A stretch of 64,000 nt of DNA from Deltaproteobacteria bacterium (GTDB taxonomy: Bacteria > Bdellovibrionota > FAC87 > UBA2466), in NCBI GenBank assembly GCA_016196825.1, contig JACPWY010000058.1, positions 24,235-88,234 on the forward strand. The letters run 5' to 3'. Of the stretch, positions 55,230-63,866 are shown one piece after another (position 1 is the stretch's first letter; each line of letters starts with the position of its first letter). Made by a program: the position numbers and the translations under genes. The notes below the pieces were generated by a model that was not told the DNA's origin, ran no database searches, and was given only the letters and a program-made list of their open reading frames with translations.

Positions 55230-55424
55230 ATGTTCCAGCAATTCCTGAGAGAAGAAGAAGGTCAGTCAACGGTCGAGTACCTCTTGATCATCGCGGTCGT
55301 GGTCGTGGTGGTCAGTGTGCTCGGGAGTCAGATGAGCAAACGTTTGCCTGGCGTGATTGATGAGGTCTTTAAGGGCGTCAACGCCAAGATTAAAGGTCTC
55401 ATGCAGCAGGCCGGTGCTAACTAA
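55230..55424 (+). CDS. flp: Flp-type major prepilin
   Basis: A 64-residue type IVb prepilin. The leader ends EEEG and processing would occur before QSTVEYLLIIAVVVVVVSVLG, which has the Flp-conserved Glu at +5 and Tyr at +6. ATG 55230 is preceded by GGGAGGG; the open frame to 55158 adds residues not needed. Leader cleavage would be by the CpaA peptidase encoded two genes on. It is the first gene of the operon and probably the main fibre subunit. Confidence 0.92.
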   Translation: MFQQFLREEEGQSTVEYLLIIAVVVVVVSVLGSQMSKRLPGVIDEVFKGVNAKIKGLMQQAGAN

Positions 55425-55435
55425 GGAGAGGTCCT

Positions 55436-55615
55436 TTGAGAATTGGTCGGCGGCGGGGCCAAAGCACCATCGAGTATCTCGTGATGGTGGCCTTTGGCTC
55501 TGTCTTCGCAATTCAGATCGCTCAGTTCTTCCAAGGGGTCTTCGCGGATGGACTGAAAGGTCTTGAGAAAAATGTCCAGACCGAAATTGCCACCGGGCAA
55601 GGTTTCGGACAGTAA
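55436..55615 (+). CDS. second Flp-type prepilin
   Basis: A 59-residue prepilin starting at TTG 55436 with AGGAG seven bases upstream. The leader RIGRRRG is followed by QSTIEYLVMVAFGSVFAIQI, so Glu and Tyr are kept at the Flp positions. The rest (FFQGVFADGLKGLEKNV) is short and helical. It lies 11 bases after the first pilin and is missed by a 60-residue ORF cutoff. It may be a minor or alternate subunit. Confidence 0.8.
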   Translation: MRIGRRRGQSTIEYLVMVAFGSVFAIQIAQFFQGVFADGLKGLEKNVQTEIATGQGFGQ

Positions 55616-55662
55616 GCCTCTCGCGCTCGTGACTTGAACCGTTCTTGTATGGGGGACGTACG

Positions 55663-56151
55663 GTGAGGGTGAGCGACATCGCAATCTGGGTACTTTTGAT
55701 CGCGGGATCGATCTCCGACCTCCGTTCTGGAAAACTCCCCAATAACCTTACGTTTCCCTTCATCGTAGCCGGCCTTCTCTACCAAGCCATTGCCGTTGGT
55801 CTGCCGGGGCTCACCCAATCGGGCATGGCCGTCGGAGCCGCCTTTGCCATTTTTTTCCCGCTCTTTGCTCTCGGAGCCTTTGCCGCGGGCGACGTGAAAT
55901 TGCTCATGGCCGCGGCGGCGTGGATGAGTGTGCCGTCGGTGATCCGCCTCGGCGTCCTTTCGATTCTCTTCGGAGCTGCCGTCGGCCTTATCGTTATGGT
56001 CGCGAGCCGAGGTCGCAATGTGGCGATCGCGAGTCTCAAGAGCCATCTCAAATTGTCGCGCGCCACCGGGGGATTTCGGATGCCATTCGCGCCGGCCGTC
56101 TTTTGCGCCTACGTGCTGACGCAGATTGGGGAGCTCTACGCATGGTGGTGA
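55663..56151 (+). CDS. cpaA: prepilin peptidase CpaA/TadV
   Basis: A 162-residue A24-family aspartic peptidase in the inner membrane that cleaves Flp prepilin leaders. Catalytic Asp residues are in GSISDLRSGKLPN and AAGDVKLLMA (GxGD with Ala at the first Gly). Several helices are visible. GTG 55663 has GGGGGA six bases upstream and is preferred over the frame start at 55645. Its 3' end overlaps the next pilin gene. Confidence 0.88.
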   Translation: MRVSDIAIWVLLIAGSISDLRSGKLPNNLTFPFIVAGLLYQAIAVGLPGLTQSGMAVGAAFAIFFPLFALGAFAAGDVKLLMAAAAWMSVPSVIRLGVLSILFGAAVGLIVMVASRGRNVAIASLKSHLKLSRATGGFRMPFAPAVFCAYVLTQIGELYAWW

Positions 56152-56390
56152 AAGGGAATAACAAGGGGCAGACGAGCATTGAATATCTCCTGCTCACTGC
56201 GACCGCGTTCATGGTCTCGTACCTCATCATTACGGGCCCCTTGAGCAGTTTTACGAAAACCCTTCTGTCAGACATTCGCAACGGATTGGGCAATGTCGTC
56301 GAGCATGCGGAATGGACCACCGATTCCATCGAACCAGGCAAGGGAAAACATCCGGGCAACCCCGCAAGATTGAAGCCGGTGCATCTATGA
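56142..56390 (+). CDS. third Flp-like prepilin
   Basis: An 82-residue protein. VVKGNNKG precedes QTSIEYLLLTATAFMVSYLI, a prepilin cleavage site with Glu/Tyr conserved. After the helix it has a polar tail of about 45 residues, longer than in the other two pilins. GGGGAG lies before ATG 56142 (GTG 56148 also possible). It overlaps cpaA upstream and the TadE-like gene downstream (ATGA). Confidence 0.78.
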   Translation: MVVKGNNKGQTSIEYLLLTATAFMVSYLIITGPLSSFTKTLLSDIRNGLGNVVEHAEWTTDSIEPGKGKHPGNPARLKPVHL

Positions 56391-56911
56391 AGAACCGACT
56401 CAAAAACAGATCGGGCCAGGCGGCGATAGAATTTATCGCCGTTGTTGTGGTGATCTTTTTCTTCCTGTTTTTTTACTTGAGCCTCGCCATCGTTCTCACA
56501 GTGAGTGAGTACATGGACTACGCGACCTTTATGGCGGCTCGCACGTACAAATCAGGCTTTAGTACAGAAGATTACCAAAAGCGGTACGCCAAGGAATTCG
56601 TTTTCAAGAGCTACACCGACAAGATCAACCCCTCGATCGCCCGCAACTTTGATCTCGAGTTCGCACAACTCGATCCGAATGACGAGCAGACCAAGGGGGT
56701 CGTGGCGAGCTACGACATCGATCTCTTCTACATGCCGCCAATGTTCGTGACGGATGGAGCTCCCCCGAGCCGCATCTCGCTCAAATCGGAAGCCTACCTC
56801 GGCCGCGATCCCGCTTTCCAGGATTGCACGGGTTACTTTCAAGACTTTTTAAGTCGCATGGGAATTAGTGGAGGAGGCCTCGTCGGCCTCATGGAAGACA
56901 ATGGCTGCTAG
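56387..56911 (+). CDS. TadE-like pseudopilin
   Basis: A 174-residue pseudopilin. KNRLKNRSG precedes QAAIEFIAVVVVIFFFLFFYLSL, the TadE-type prepilin motif with Glu-Phe. A periplasmic domain rich in aromatic residues follows, with two Cys (FQDCTGY, EDNGC). ATG 56387 overlaps the preceding stop. Pseudopilins of this kind sit in the pilus base or tip and need CpaA processing. Confidence 0.82.
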   Translation: MKNRLKNRSGQAAIEFIAVVVVIFFFLFFYLSLAIVLTVSEYMDYATFMAARTYKSGFSTEDYQKRYAKEFVFKSYTDKINPSIARNFDLEFAQLDPNDEQTKGVVASYDIDLFYMPPMFVTDGAPPSRISLKSEAYLGRDPAFQDCTGYFQDFLSRMGISGGGLVGLMEDNGC

Positions 56912-57254
56912 TCGAAAAAAGCGAAACAAGCGAGGACAAGCCGCGGTTGAGATGGCCTTTGCGCTGCCCTTTTTGATCTGGCTCATCTACTACACCATCA
57001 ACGCCTTCCACACGATCCACACCTCCCACGTGGCCCAAAAATTTGCGGCGATGAATCTCTATCAGCGCCTCGCGAACCGTTCCAAATTCGAGGTGGATGA
57101 GATCGCCAAGACCCTTCACAACAAGGGCTTCATGGCGGTCCGTTACCTCGAACCCAGCGGCGAGACGCCCAAACGACGGATTTTGCTCGAAACTGAAAAC
57201 CCTCCGCAGGCCCTCAATGTGGTGGGTGTGTGCAAGGAGCCTGGGTGTAATTAG
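56901..57254 (+). CDS. second TadE-like pseudopilin
   Basis: A 117-residue pseudopilin beginning with a very basic leader (ASRKKRNKRG) followed by QAAVEMAFALPFLIWLIYYTI. The domain after the helix ends in VCKEPGC, a Cys pair. ATG 56901 overlaps the end of the first TadE-like gene; the open frame to 56868 is not needed. It probably pairs with the preceding pseudopilin. Confidence 0.82.
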   Translation: MAASRKKRNKRGQAAVEMAFALPFLIWLIYYTINAFHTIHTSHVAQKFAAMNLYQRLANRSKFEVDEIAKTLHNKGFMAVRYLEPSGETPKRRILLETENPPQALNVVGVCKEPGCN

Positions 57255-57263
57255 GCAACATTC

Positions 57264-58181
57264 ATGGAAAACCCAAGACCGATCATTATCTCCCTCATCT
57301 GCTTCCTGGTGAGCGTCCTTCTCATCGCAGGTTACCTGCGGGAGCGACGCGCACAGCTCACGAAGGATTTTGGCGTCGAGGTCACCGTTGTGGTGGCCAA
57401 CACCTACATCCCTGAATACGGCATCATCAAACCCGACATGCTCACGACCACCAAGGTCTTCAAGAAATTCGTGCAGCCCCAGAGCGTGAACGACATCGAA
57501 GAGGTTCTCGGCAAGGCGGCCTATGTGCCCTTCTACCGGGGCGAGCAGATTACGCTGACTAAGTTAGTGACCGCTGAGGGCAAGCCTCTTCTGGACCGTC
57601 AGGTGGCCAAGGCCATGCGCGCCATCACGATCTCGATCTCCCCCTTCACGGGCGTGGGCAAACTCATCCGGCCTGGCAATCGTGTCGATGTGATCGCGGC
57701 ACCCAACTACGACCAGGGTGGACAGCTGATCTATGAGATCAAGACGGCCCTCCAAAACGTCCTCGTGCTAGCCACAGGAAAACACCTTCAGAATGAGGTC
57801 CCCACTCGGGTCGACAAAGAGGTGCTCGATATGATCGAGGCCGATTTCGAGAAGAATAAGCGCAAGGACTATCTGGGCGGCACCCAACACCTCCCCACCA
57901 ATCGGCCAGACGACAATTACTCCAACATCACGCTCCAGGTAACGCCAGAGGATGCCGAGCGCCTCCTTTACCTCACCCAGACTTTCGGCGATCGAGCGAT
58001 TTACCTCACCCTGCGCAACTCGACCGAGCCGCAGATGGACGCAGTGCCCACGACAATTTTAGATGATGTCCTAGGGACGGACAGCGACTACGGCCGCAGC
58101 AAGAAAAAGCCACTGCCGTTTGTTCCGGCCAAGCCCCGCTTCATGGACCTCAAAGGGGGAGAAGAGGAGCCGGTGAACTAA
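57264..58181 (+). CDS. cpaB: CpaB/RcpC-type pilus assembly protein
   Basis: A 305-residue inner-membrane-anchored periplasmic protein. One N-terminal helix (IIISLICFLVSVLLIAGYL) is followed by an SAF-like domain (VVVANTYIPEYGIIKPDML, VPFYRGEQITLTKLV) and the RcpC domain (AMRAITISISPFTGVGKLIRPGNRVDVIA). CpaB works with the CpaC secretin in pilus export. The stop overlaps the next ATG (TAATG). Confidence 0.9.
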   Translation: MENPRPIIISLICFLVSVLLIAGYLRERRAQLTKDFGVEVTVVVANTYIPEYGIIKPDMLTTTKVFKKFVQPQSVNDIEEVLGKAAYVPFYRGEQITLTKLVTAEGKPLLDRQVAKAMRAITISISPFTGVGKLIRPGNRVDVIAAPNYDQGGQLIYEIKTALQNVLVLATGKHLQNEVPTRVDKEVLDMIEADFEKNKRKDYLGGTQHLPTNRPDDNYSNITLQVTPEDAERLLYLTQTFGDRAIYLTLRNSTEPQMDAVPTTILDDVLGTDSDYGRSKKKPLPFVPAKPRFMDLKGGEEEPVN

Positions 58182-59101
58182 TGGAACGACGAGCGATACT
58201 ACTATCCACCGGTTTGGCCCTTCTGGCGGTGTTTCTGGTTTACCAGTATATCTCGGGAGAGGAGGCGCTTCTCGATAGGAACTACGGCCTTTCAAACAGC
58301 CAGAAGATGGTCGTGGCGGTGCGGGATATCCTTCAATTTGAGACGATCCGCCCCAATGACATCGAGGTGATCTCGCCCGTCCCTTCGTCCCAGGTTCCCC
58401 CTGGGATTATCGGCGACCCTAAGGATGTGATCGATTCCGTCGCGGCCGTGCCGATCTTGAAAGGCGAGCACATTCTCGACAACAAGATCCTTTCAAAGAA
58501 CATCTACTCCGGCCTTGATCGCCAGATCACCAGTGGCCGTCGGGCCATCAGCATCCCCGTCACGCTGAAAAGCAGTCTCGGGTACATGCTTCGGCCAGGC
58601 AATCGAATCGATCTCGCCGCTAAGTTCGAATACAAATCCGGCGGAACGGCAATCAACGAGGTGAAGGTCTTTCTGCAGGATGTCCTCGTACTCGCGAGCG
58701 GCCGCACTATTCAGATGAACGCCCCCAAAGCCGTTGATCAAGGCGTCGTACGCAACATCATGCAGGAGCTCAAGAAGACATCACCGCAGGATCGCAGCGA
58801 AATTCAGGAGACCTTACAGCTCGCCAAGACGGACACCACCTACCAAACGGTGACCCTCGAGGTAACCCCCGTTCAGGCTCAGCAGATTGTTTATGTAATG
58901 ACGGCCTTTGGTGAGATCAATGTCTTCCTACGCCATTCCGACGACCGCTCATTGGCTCGGACCGGCACAACCAATTTCAACGATGTGATGGGGACCGATT
59001 CCTATTACATGCGGGGTCCCAAGATCCCAATGCGCGCGATTCCAAAGCCACCGCGTTTCATGGACACTTTGGGTGGAGAGACCGTTCCGCGATCGAACTA
59101 A
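58181..59101 (+). CDS. second CpaB/RcpC-type protein
   Basis: A 306-residue paralogue of the preceding gene product with the same plan: N-terminal helix (AILLSTGLALLAVFLVYQYI), SAF-like segment (VVAVRDILQFETIRPNDIEV) and RcpC domain (RRAISIPVTLKSSLGYMLRP, GNRIDLAAKFEY). The two are clearly related yet divergent. Both end in a similar tail (FMDLKGGEEE / FMDTLGGE). Most Tad operons have one cpaB, so the pair may form a heteromer. Confidence 0.88.
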   Translation: MERRAILLSTGLALLAVFLVYQYISGEEALLDRNYGLSNSQKMVVAVRDILQFETIRPNDIEVISPVPSSQVPPGIIGDPKDVIDSVAAVPILKGEHILDNKILSKNIYSGLDRQITSGRRAISIPVTLKSSLGYMLRPGNRIDLAAKFEYKSGGTAINEVKVFLQDVLVLASGRTIQMNAPKAVDQGVVRNIMQELKKTSPQDRSEIQETLQLAKTDTTYQTVTLEVTPVQAQQIVYVMTAFGEINVFLRHSDDRSLARTGTTNFNDVMGTDSYYMRGPKIPMRAIPKPPRFMDTLGGETVPRSN

Positions 59102-59113
59102 GAAGGATGATGT

Positions 59114-60730
59114 ATGAATATGTGTACAAAAAGACGGTTCTCGCGGCTAGCAGTAGTGTCAGTCTGTCTTCTCTTTTCCCTTCCCTTGAGCGTAGCAGCC
59201 CCCGCTTCGGCTGCACCCGATCTCGAAGACGAAATTGAGGTCAAAACTCCTTCAGTTAAGCAGAAAAACCTCACCCTCGCGCTCGGCATTTCACGCACCC
59301 TCGAGCTCACCTTCGACATCGGCAACATCGAGCTCACCGATCCCAATCTCTTTAAGTACAAGCGCGTCCCCGAAGCCGGAAAAGAGAGAAAGCTCCTCTT
59401 CACACCGCAAAATGCAGGCGTGACCGACATGACGATCCGGGACACCACCGGCAAAGCTCGCGTTAACTATACCGTCCGGGTGACCCGCGAGGATGTGGGC
59501 CAGACCATTTCCCAGCTGGAAGAGCTTATGGGGGATGTAGAGGGAATCAAATTCAGGTCGGTCGCTGGCACCGTGATCATCGATGGAGAGATCCTTCTTC
59601 CGAAGGACATGGCTCGGATCATGAGGGTGCTGGATGCCATCAAAGACCGAGATCCCAAGAAAAAAGAGATCCCGATCAAGAATCTCGCAACGATCAGTAA
59701 GACGACGATGAACATCATCGCGGAGCGAATTGAGCGTGAAATTGGCTCGCCCGAGGTCACAGCGCGTGTCCTCAACAACATCATTATGCTCGAGGGCACC
59801 GCGGAAAATAATTTCGAGGCGGACCGTGCGGTTGAGATCGCAAAAACTTACCTGCCGGAAACGTTCGCTGAGGTAACGAAAGGGCCCGGGGGCGAGGTGA
59901 AGGTGAAGGATAGGGGCGGCTTTGGTGGCCCTCCCGGCTACATCGATCTTCTTCGTGTGAGGCCGGCGCAAAACCCGCCGCCACCAAAGGATGTGAAGAT
60001 CACGATGAACTACGTCGAGTTGAACAACGAATACGAAAAGACCTTCAACTTTGAATGGCGCCCACTCGCCAGCGACAACAGCACCATCAAATACGATAGC
60101 TCGCTGGGTGAGCTTACGGCGAATCTGGTCGCTACTATCAATTCGCTCTTTCCCAAGCTTGTCACTGCAAAGAGCCACGGCCACGCACGAGTATTGAAAC
60201 AGGAGACGCTCATCGTGAAGGATCGCTCTGACCAACCGGCCGCGATCGAAAGCTCCATCGATTTCTATTCCCGCATCGTCAATGAAAAAGGTGAGGCTTC
60301 GCTCCAGCCTATCTCGGTGCAAAACGTCACCAAGGTGAAGGCTTCGTCACTGGCCGGGACAGATTCGGTGGAGCTGGGCATCCAGATTTCGCTCAATAGC
60401 CTCCTCGGTACCAACCAAGGTGCGCCGATTATCGCCAAGAACTCGCTCCAGACACAAGTGACGATAAAGAATGGCGACTCCGCCGCTCTGGGCGGATTTG
60501 CCGTCGACCAGGCTCTCTCGGGCTATAACCGGGAGCCAACCCGGCAGGTAACGGGAGTGGGAAATGCGGCCGGTGGCTCCACACCTATCTTCAACCTGAC
60601 GAGGTCCAAGAAGTTTCAGCACGACAAACAGCAATACGTGATCTTCGTGACTCCTGAGATCATCAATTCGGCCGGGGCCGCGACAGAATCAATCACGCAG
60701 AAGTTCCGTCTTAACGCAGGGGAGAGATAA
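59114..60730 (+). CDS. cpaC: outer-membrane secretin CpaC/RcpA
   Basis: A 538-residue secretin with signal peptide (LAVVSVCLLFSLPLSVAAPA). The N-terminal pilus-type domain (KNLTLALGISRTLELTFDIG) and BON-like region (VEGIKFRSVAGTVIIDGEIL, RVLNNIIMLEGTAEN) are followed by the secretin domain (KITMNYVELNNEYEKTFNFE to QYVIFVTPEI). It forms the pore for the Flp pilus. A Pro/Gly-rich linker lies near residue 270. It follows cpaB2 by 12 bases. Confidence 0.92.
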   Translation: MNMCTKRRFSRLAVVSVCLLFSLPLSVAAPASAAPDLEDEIEVKTPSVKQKNLTLALGISRTLELTFDIGNIELTDPNLFKYKRVPEAGKERKLLFTPQNAGVTDMTIRDTTGKARVNYTVRVTREDVGQTISQLEELMGDVEGIKFRSVAGTVIIDGEILLPKDMARIMRVLDAIKDRDPKKKEIPIKNLATISKTTMNIIAERIEREIGSPEVTARVLNNIIMLEGTAENNFEADRAVEIAKTYLPETFAEVTKGPGGEVKVKDRGGFGGPPGYIDLLRVRPAQNPPPPKDVKITMNYVELNNEYEKTFNFEWRPLASDNSTIKYDSSLGELTANLVATINSLFPKLVTAKSHGHARVLKQETLIVKDRSDQPAAIESSIDFYSRIVNEKGEASLQPISVQNVTKVKASSLAGTDSVELGIQISLNSLLGTNQGAPIIAKNSLQTQVTIKNGDSAALGGFAVDQALSGYNREPTRQVTGVGNAAGGSTPIFNLTRSKKFQHDKQQYVIFVTPEIINSAGAATESITQKFRLNAGER

Positions 60731-60731
60731 T

Positions 60732-62903
60732 TTGGCCGGTTCGCACGTCATCGCTATCTTGGGCGGTAAGGGTGGGATCGGAAAATCCACGTTCGCCGCC
60801 AACTTCGCCATCGCCCACGCCATCGACACCAAGTCCAAGGTTTGCCTGGTGGATCTCGATAACAAAGCCTGTGGCGATCTCGGCATGATCCTCGGTGCCA
60901 GACCCAAGCGGACACTGCTCGAGCTCGGGCAACACGAAGGCAAAATCGATCCCACGGCGATAGCGGCCTACACCGCGCCCCATCCCGCTGGCATTTCGTA
61001 TCTCCCTTCGGTCCTAGATCCCGAGCAACTCGTAGCCCTCGAGCCCGGCCATGTGGGAAGAGGGATCAACCATCTTTTGGCAACATTCAATACCGTGGTG
61101 ATCGATCTTGGCTCTGATCTCGATGCGTGCGGCGTAAAGGCGCTCGAGTCGAGCTCAATGATTCTCGTCATCACCATGCCCGACATCCTTGCGCTCCACC
61201 ACACCAAGCGCATGATCGAGAAGGTCCAGAATCTTCTCTTCCCCATGGAGATGATCAAGATCATTCTCAACCGATTCAGTCCCAAGCGCGGTATTCTTCC
61301 CCCACTCGTCCAAAACATGCTCAAAAAGGAGCTGCTGGCGATCGTTCCGGAGGATGAGCTCACGGTCGTGACCTCCATGGCCAAGGCCCAGCCCTTCATC
61401 ACGGCAGCCCCGCGATCTGAGATCACCAAAAGTCTCTTCATCCTCGTACGTACCATCGCCGACAAGCAACTTCTGGAAAAGCTGGCGCAGGTCAAAAAGC
61501 CTTCCGATGCACTTTTACGCCTGGGCGGCGTCAAGAAGCCGGCTTCTGGTTCCGACCCCAAGGCAGGCCAGAACCAGATGGTAGTTTTTGACCGCTCCCA
61601 GATGAAGGATGAGAAGCCTTCCGATCAGTGGTCCTCGCTCAAGCAGCGAATCCACAAGCAACTGATCGAGACCATGGATCTCAAGAAGGTCGACACCGAG
61701 GTCGGAAACGATCTGAAGAAAAAGGCTGTGTTGCGGGAAAAGACAAAAACGGTTGTGGTGGAGCTCCTCGACAAAGAGGACCATCCGTTTCGTTCGCGCG
61801 ATGAAATTCAAAAACTGGTGAAGGAGATTCTGGATGAGGCTCTTGAGCTCGGGCCCATTCAGGATCTGCTCGCTGACGAGAGCGTCAATGAAGTGATGGT
61901 GAACCGAAAGGACCAGATCTACGTCGAGCGCGGCGGCAAGCTCATTAAGACCCAACTTTCGTTTTCGGGAACGGCGCAGCTCCTCGGCGTCATTGAGCGA
62001 ATCGTAGCCCCACTGGGTCGGCGTATCGATGAGAAGACCCCCTATGTGGACGCTCGTCTGGCCGACGGCTCACGCGTCCATGCCATCATTCCTCCTCTGG
62101 CCGTTCAGGGGCCGATGATCACCATCCGTAAGTTTTCGAAAAACCGTCTTGGTCCTAAAGACCTCGTGAAGTTTGGATCGATGACTGAGGAGATGGCCGA
62201 CTTCTTACGGGCCTGCATCGAGGCGCGCCTCAACGTCGTGATCTCAGGTGGCACCGGCAGCGGTAAGACGACGCTCCTCAACGTCATGGCCAGTTTCATA
62301 CCTTCTAACGAACGAATCCTCACCATCGAGGACGCGGCCGAATTGCAACTTCCACAGGACCACTGGGGCCGGTTGGAGACGCGACCAGCGAATATCGAGG
62401 GCAAGGGCGAAGTTTCTATCCGTGATCTCGTAAGAAATTCCCTGCGCATGCGTCCCGACCGAATCGTCGTCGGTGAGTGCCGCGCGGGTGAAGCGCTCGA
62501 CATGCTCCAGGCCATGAATACGGGCCACGATGGCAGCATGACGACCGTGCACTCCAACTCCCCGCGCGACGCCATCGCGCGTCTGGAGACCCTCGTGATG
62601 ATGGCCGGCATGGAACTGCCCGCGAAGGCCATCCGCGAACAGATCGCCAGCGCCGTGAACCTCATCGTGCAGCAGAGCCGCCTGAGCGACGGGAGCCGCA
62701 AGGTCACAAGCATCACCGAGGTGGTCGGCATGCAGGGTGACGTGGTGACGCTCCAGGAGATCTTTGGATTTAGGCGCACGGGGCTCGACAAAAATCGCAA
62801 GGTCATCGGCAAATTTGTCGCCACCGGATTTATCCCGAAGTTTATCGATGAACTCGAACAGCAGGGGATCAAGATCCCTCGCGGAATATTCTCGGTGTCA
62901 TAA
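60732..62903 (+). CDS. CpaE-CpaF fusion (TadZ-TadA): MinD-like plus secretion ATPase
   Basis: A 723-residue fusion starting at TTG 60732. Residues 1-255 are a MinD/ParA-like CpaE/TadZ with a deviant Walker A (LGGKGGIGKSTFAAN) that localises the apparatus. A linker (about 255-300) leads to a full CpaF/TadA secretion ATPase: SDQWSSLKQRIHKQL, GPIQDLLADESVNEVMVN, Walker A ISGGTGSGKTTLLNV, Walker B VVGECRAGEALDML and the His box HDGSMTTVHSNSPRDAI. In most Tad loci these are separate genes. The frame is uninterrupted, so this appears to be a real gene fusion. Confidence 0.93.
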   Translation: MAGSHVIAILGGKGGIGKSTFAANFAIAHAIDTKSKVCLVDLDNKACGDLGMILGARPKRTLLELGQHEGKIDPTAIAAYTAPHPAGISYLPSVLDPEQLVALEPGHVGRGINHLLATFNTVVIDLGSDLDACGVKALESSSMILVITMPDILALHHTKRMIEKVQNLLFPMEMIKIILNRFSPKRGILPPLVQNMLKKELLAIVPEDELTVVTSMAKAQPFITAAPRSEITKSLFILVRTIADKQLLEKLAQVKKPSDALLRLGGVKKPASGSDPKAGQNQMVVFDRSQMKDEKPSDQWSSLKQRIHKQLIETMDLKKVDTEVGNDLKKKAVLREKTKTVVVELLDKEDHPFRSRDEIQKLVKEILDEALELGPIQDLLADESVNEVMVNRKDQIYVERGGKLIKTQLSFSGTAQLLGVIERIVAPLGRRIDEKTPYVDARLADGSRVHAIIPPLAVQGPMITIRKFSKNRLGPKDLVKFGSMTEEMADFLRACIEARLNVVISGGTGSGKTTLLNVMASFIPSNERILTIEDAAELQLPQDHWGRLETRPANIEGKGEVSIRDLVRNSLRMRPDRIVVGECRAGEALDMLQAMNTGHDGSMTTVHSNSPRDAIARLETLVMMAGMELPAKAIREQIASAVNLIVQQSRLSDGSRKVTSITEVVGMQGDVVTLQEIFGFRRTGLDKNRKVIGKFVATGFIPKFIDELEQQGIKIPRGIFSVS

Positions 62904-63778
62904 TGCTCGCAATCACCCTGAAGTTTGTGGCTCTGGCTTGGGTCGGCCTCGTCATGCTGGTCGGCCTCATCATCAATGGTGATCGCCTCTACGCTTGGGT
63001 GGGCGGCAAGGCCTCGGTCGAACGCAACCACATGGCCAAGCTTCTCGACTTGATGTTCTTTGAGATCTCAGCGGCCAAGCTCATGCAATATTACGGCGCT
63101 TATCTTGTGAGCCTCTTCCTCATGGGACTTCTCCTGGTTTGGCCCTCCGTCGGAGGCGGTGTCTTTTTCGGATCGTTCTTCGTCTTGGTGGGCTGGCGAC
63201 TCCCCGTGCTCGCGATCTCGGTGATGCACCACCAGCGCATCAAGAAGTTTGTGAACCAGATGGTGGACGGCTTGAGCCTCATGTCCAACGCCATGCGCTC
63301 AGGCCTCAACGTCCCCCAGGCCATGAGCATCGTCACCGAAGAGCTACCCAACCCCATCTCCCAAGAATTTTCTCTCGTCCTCTCCCAGAATAAACTCGGC
63401 ATCACGCTGGAAGAGGCGATGGGCAATCTCTCGGTCAGAATGCCCAACGACGACATCGAAATGTTCACCACCAGCGTCAACATTCTCAAAGAGACCGGCG
63501 GTAACCTCGCCGAAACATTTGACACGATCTCTCAGACAATTCGCGATCGCATCAAGGTCGAATCCAAGATCGCGGCGATGACCGCGCAAGGCGTCTTGCA
63601 GGGAATCATCGTAGTCCTCATGCCATTCGCGTTGGGCGGAATTCTCTATTTAATCGACCCCGCCAGAATACAACCGATGTTCAGCACCATCCCTGGCTGG
63701 GTAATGCTAATCGGGATGATGAGCCTCCAAGTAGTCGGCGGCTTCACCATCTGGAAAATCGTCCAGATCAGGGTTTGA
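62903..63778 (+). CDS. tadB: Tad pilus platform protein TadB
   Basis: A 291-residue inner-membrane platform protein. An N-terminal helix (FVALAWVGLVMLVGLII), a second hydrophobic segment, the T2SSF domain (FVNQMVDGLSLMSNAMRSGL, SQEFSLVLSQNKLGITLEEA, FTTSVNILKETGGNLAETFD) and two C-terminal helices (VLMPFALGGILYLI, MLIGMMSLQVVGGFTI) are visible. The start overlaps the preceding stop (TAATG). The TadC partner expected next is not found in the remaining 220 bases. Confidence 0.9.
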   Translation: MLAITLKFVALAWVGLVMLVGLIINGDRLYAWVGGKASVERNHMAKLLDLMFFEISAAKLMQYYGAYLVSLFLMGLLLVWPSVGGGVFFGSFFVLVGWRLPVLAISVMHHQRIKKFVNQMVDGLSLMSNAMRSGLNVPQAMSIVTEELPNPISQEFSLVLSQNKLGITLEEAMGNLSVRMPNDDIEMFTTSVNILKETGGNLAETFDTISQTIRDRIKVESKIAAMTAQGVLQGIIVVLMPFALGGILYLIDPARIQPMFSTIPGWVMLIGMMSLQVVGGFTIWKIVQIRV

Positions 63779-63866
63779 GTTAGCCCGAGGAACTCAACGC
63801 TGACCGATGTTCATTCGGCTCATCGAAAGAATTTCACTTCTCAGAGTTGCAATAATTGACATTGGA

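Noticed and set aside
59291..60322. 343-residue minus-strand ORF opposite cpaC
   Set aside because: Shadow of the secretin gene. The similar ORFs at 14168-15082 and 62105-63031 were dropped for the same reason.
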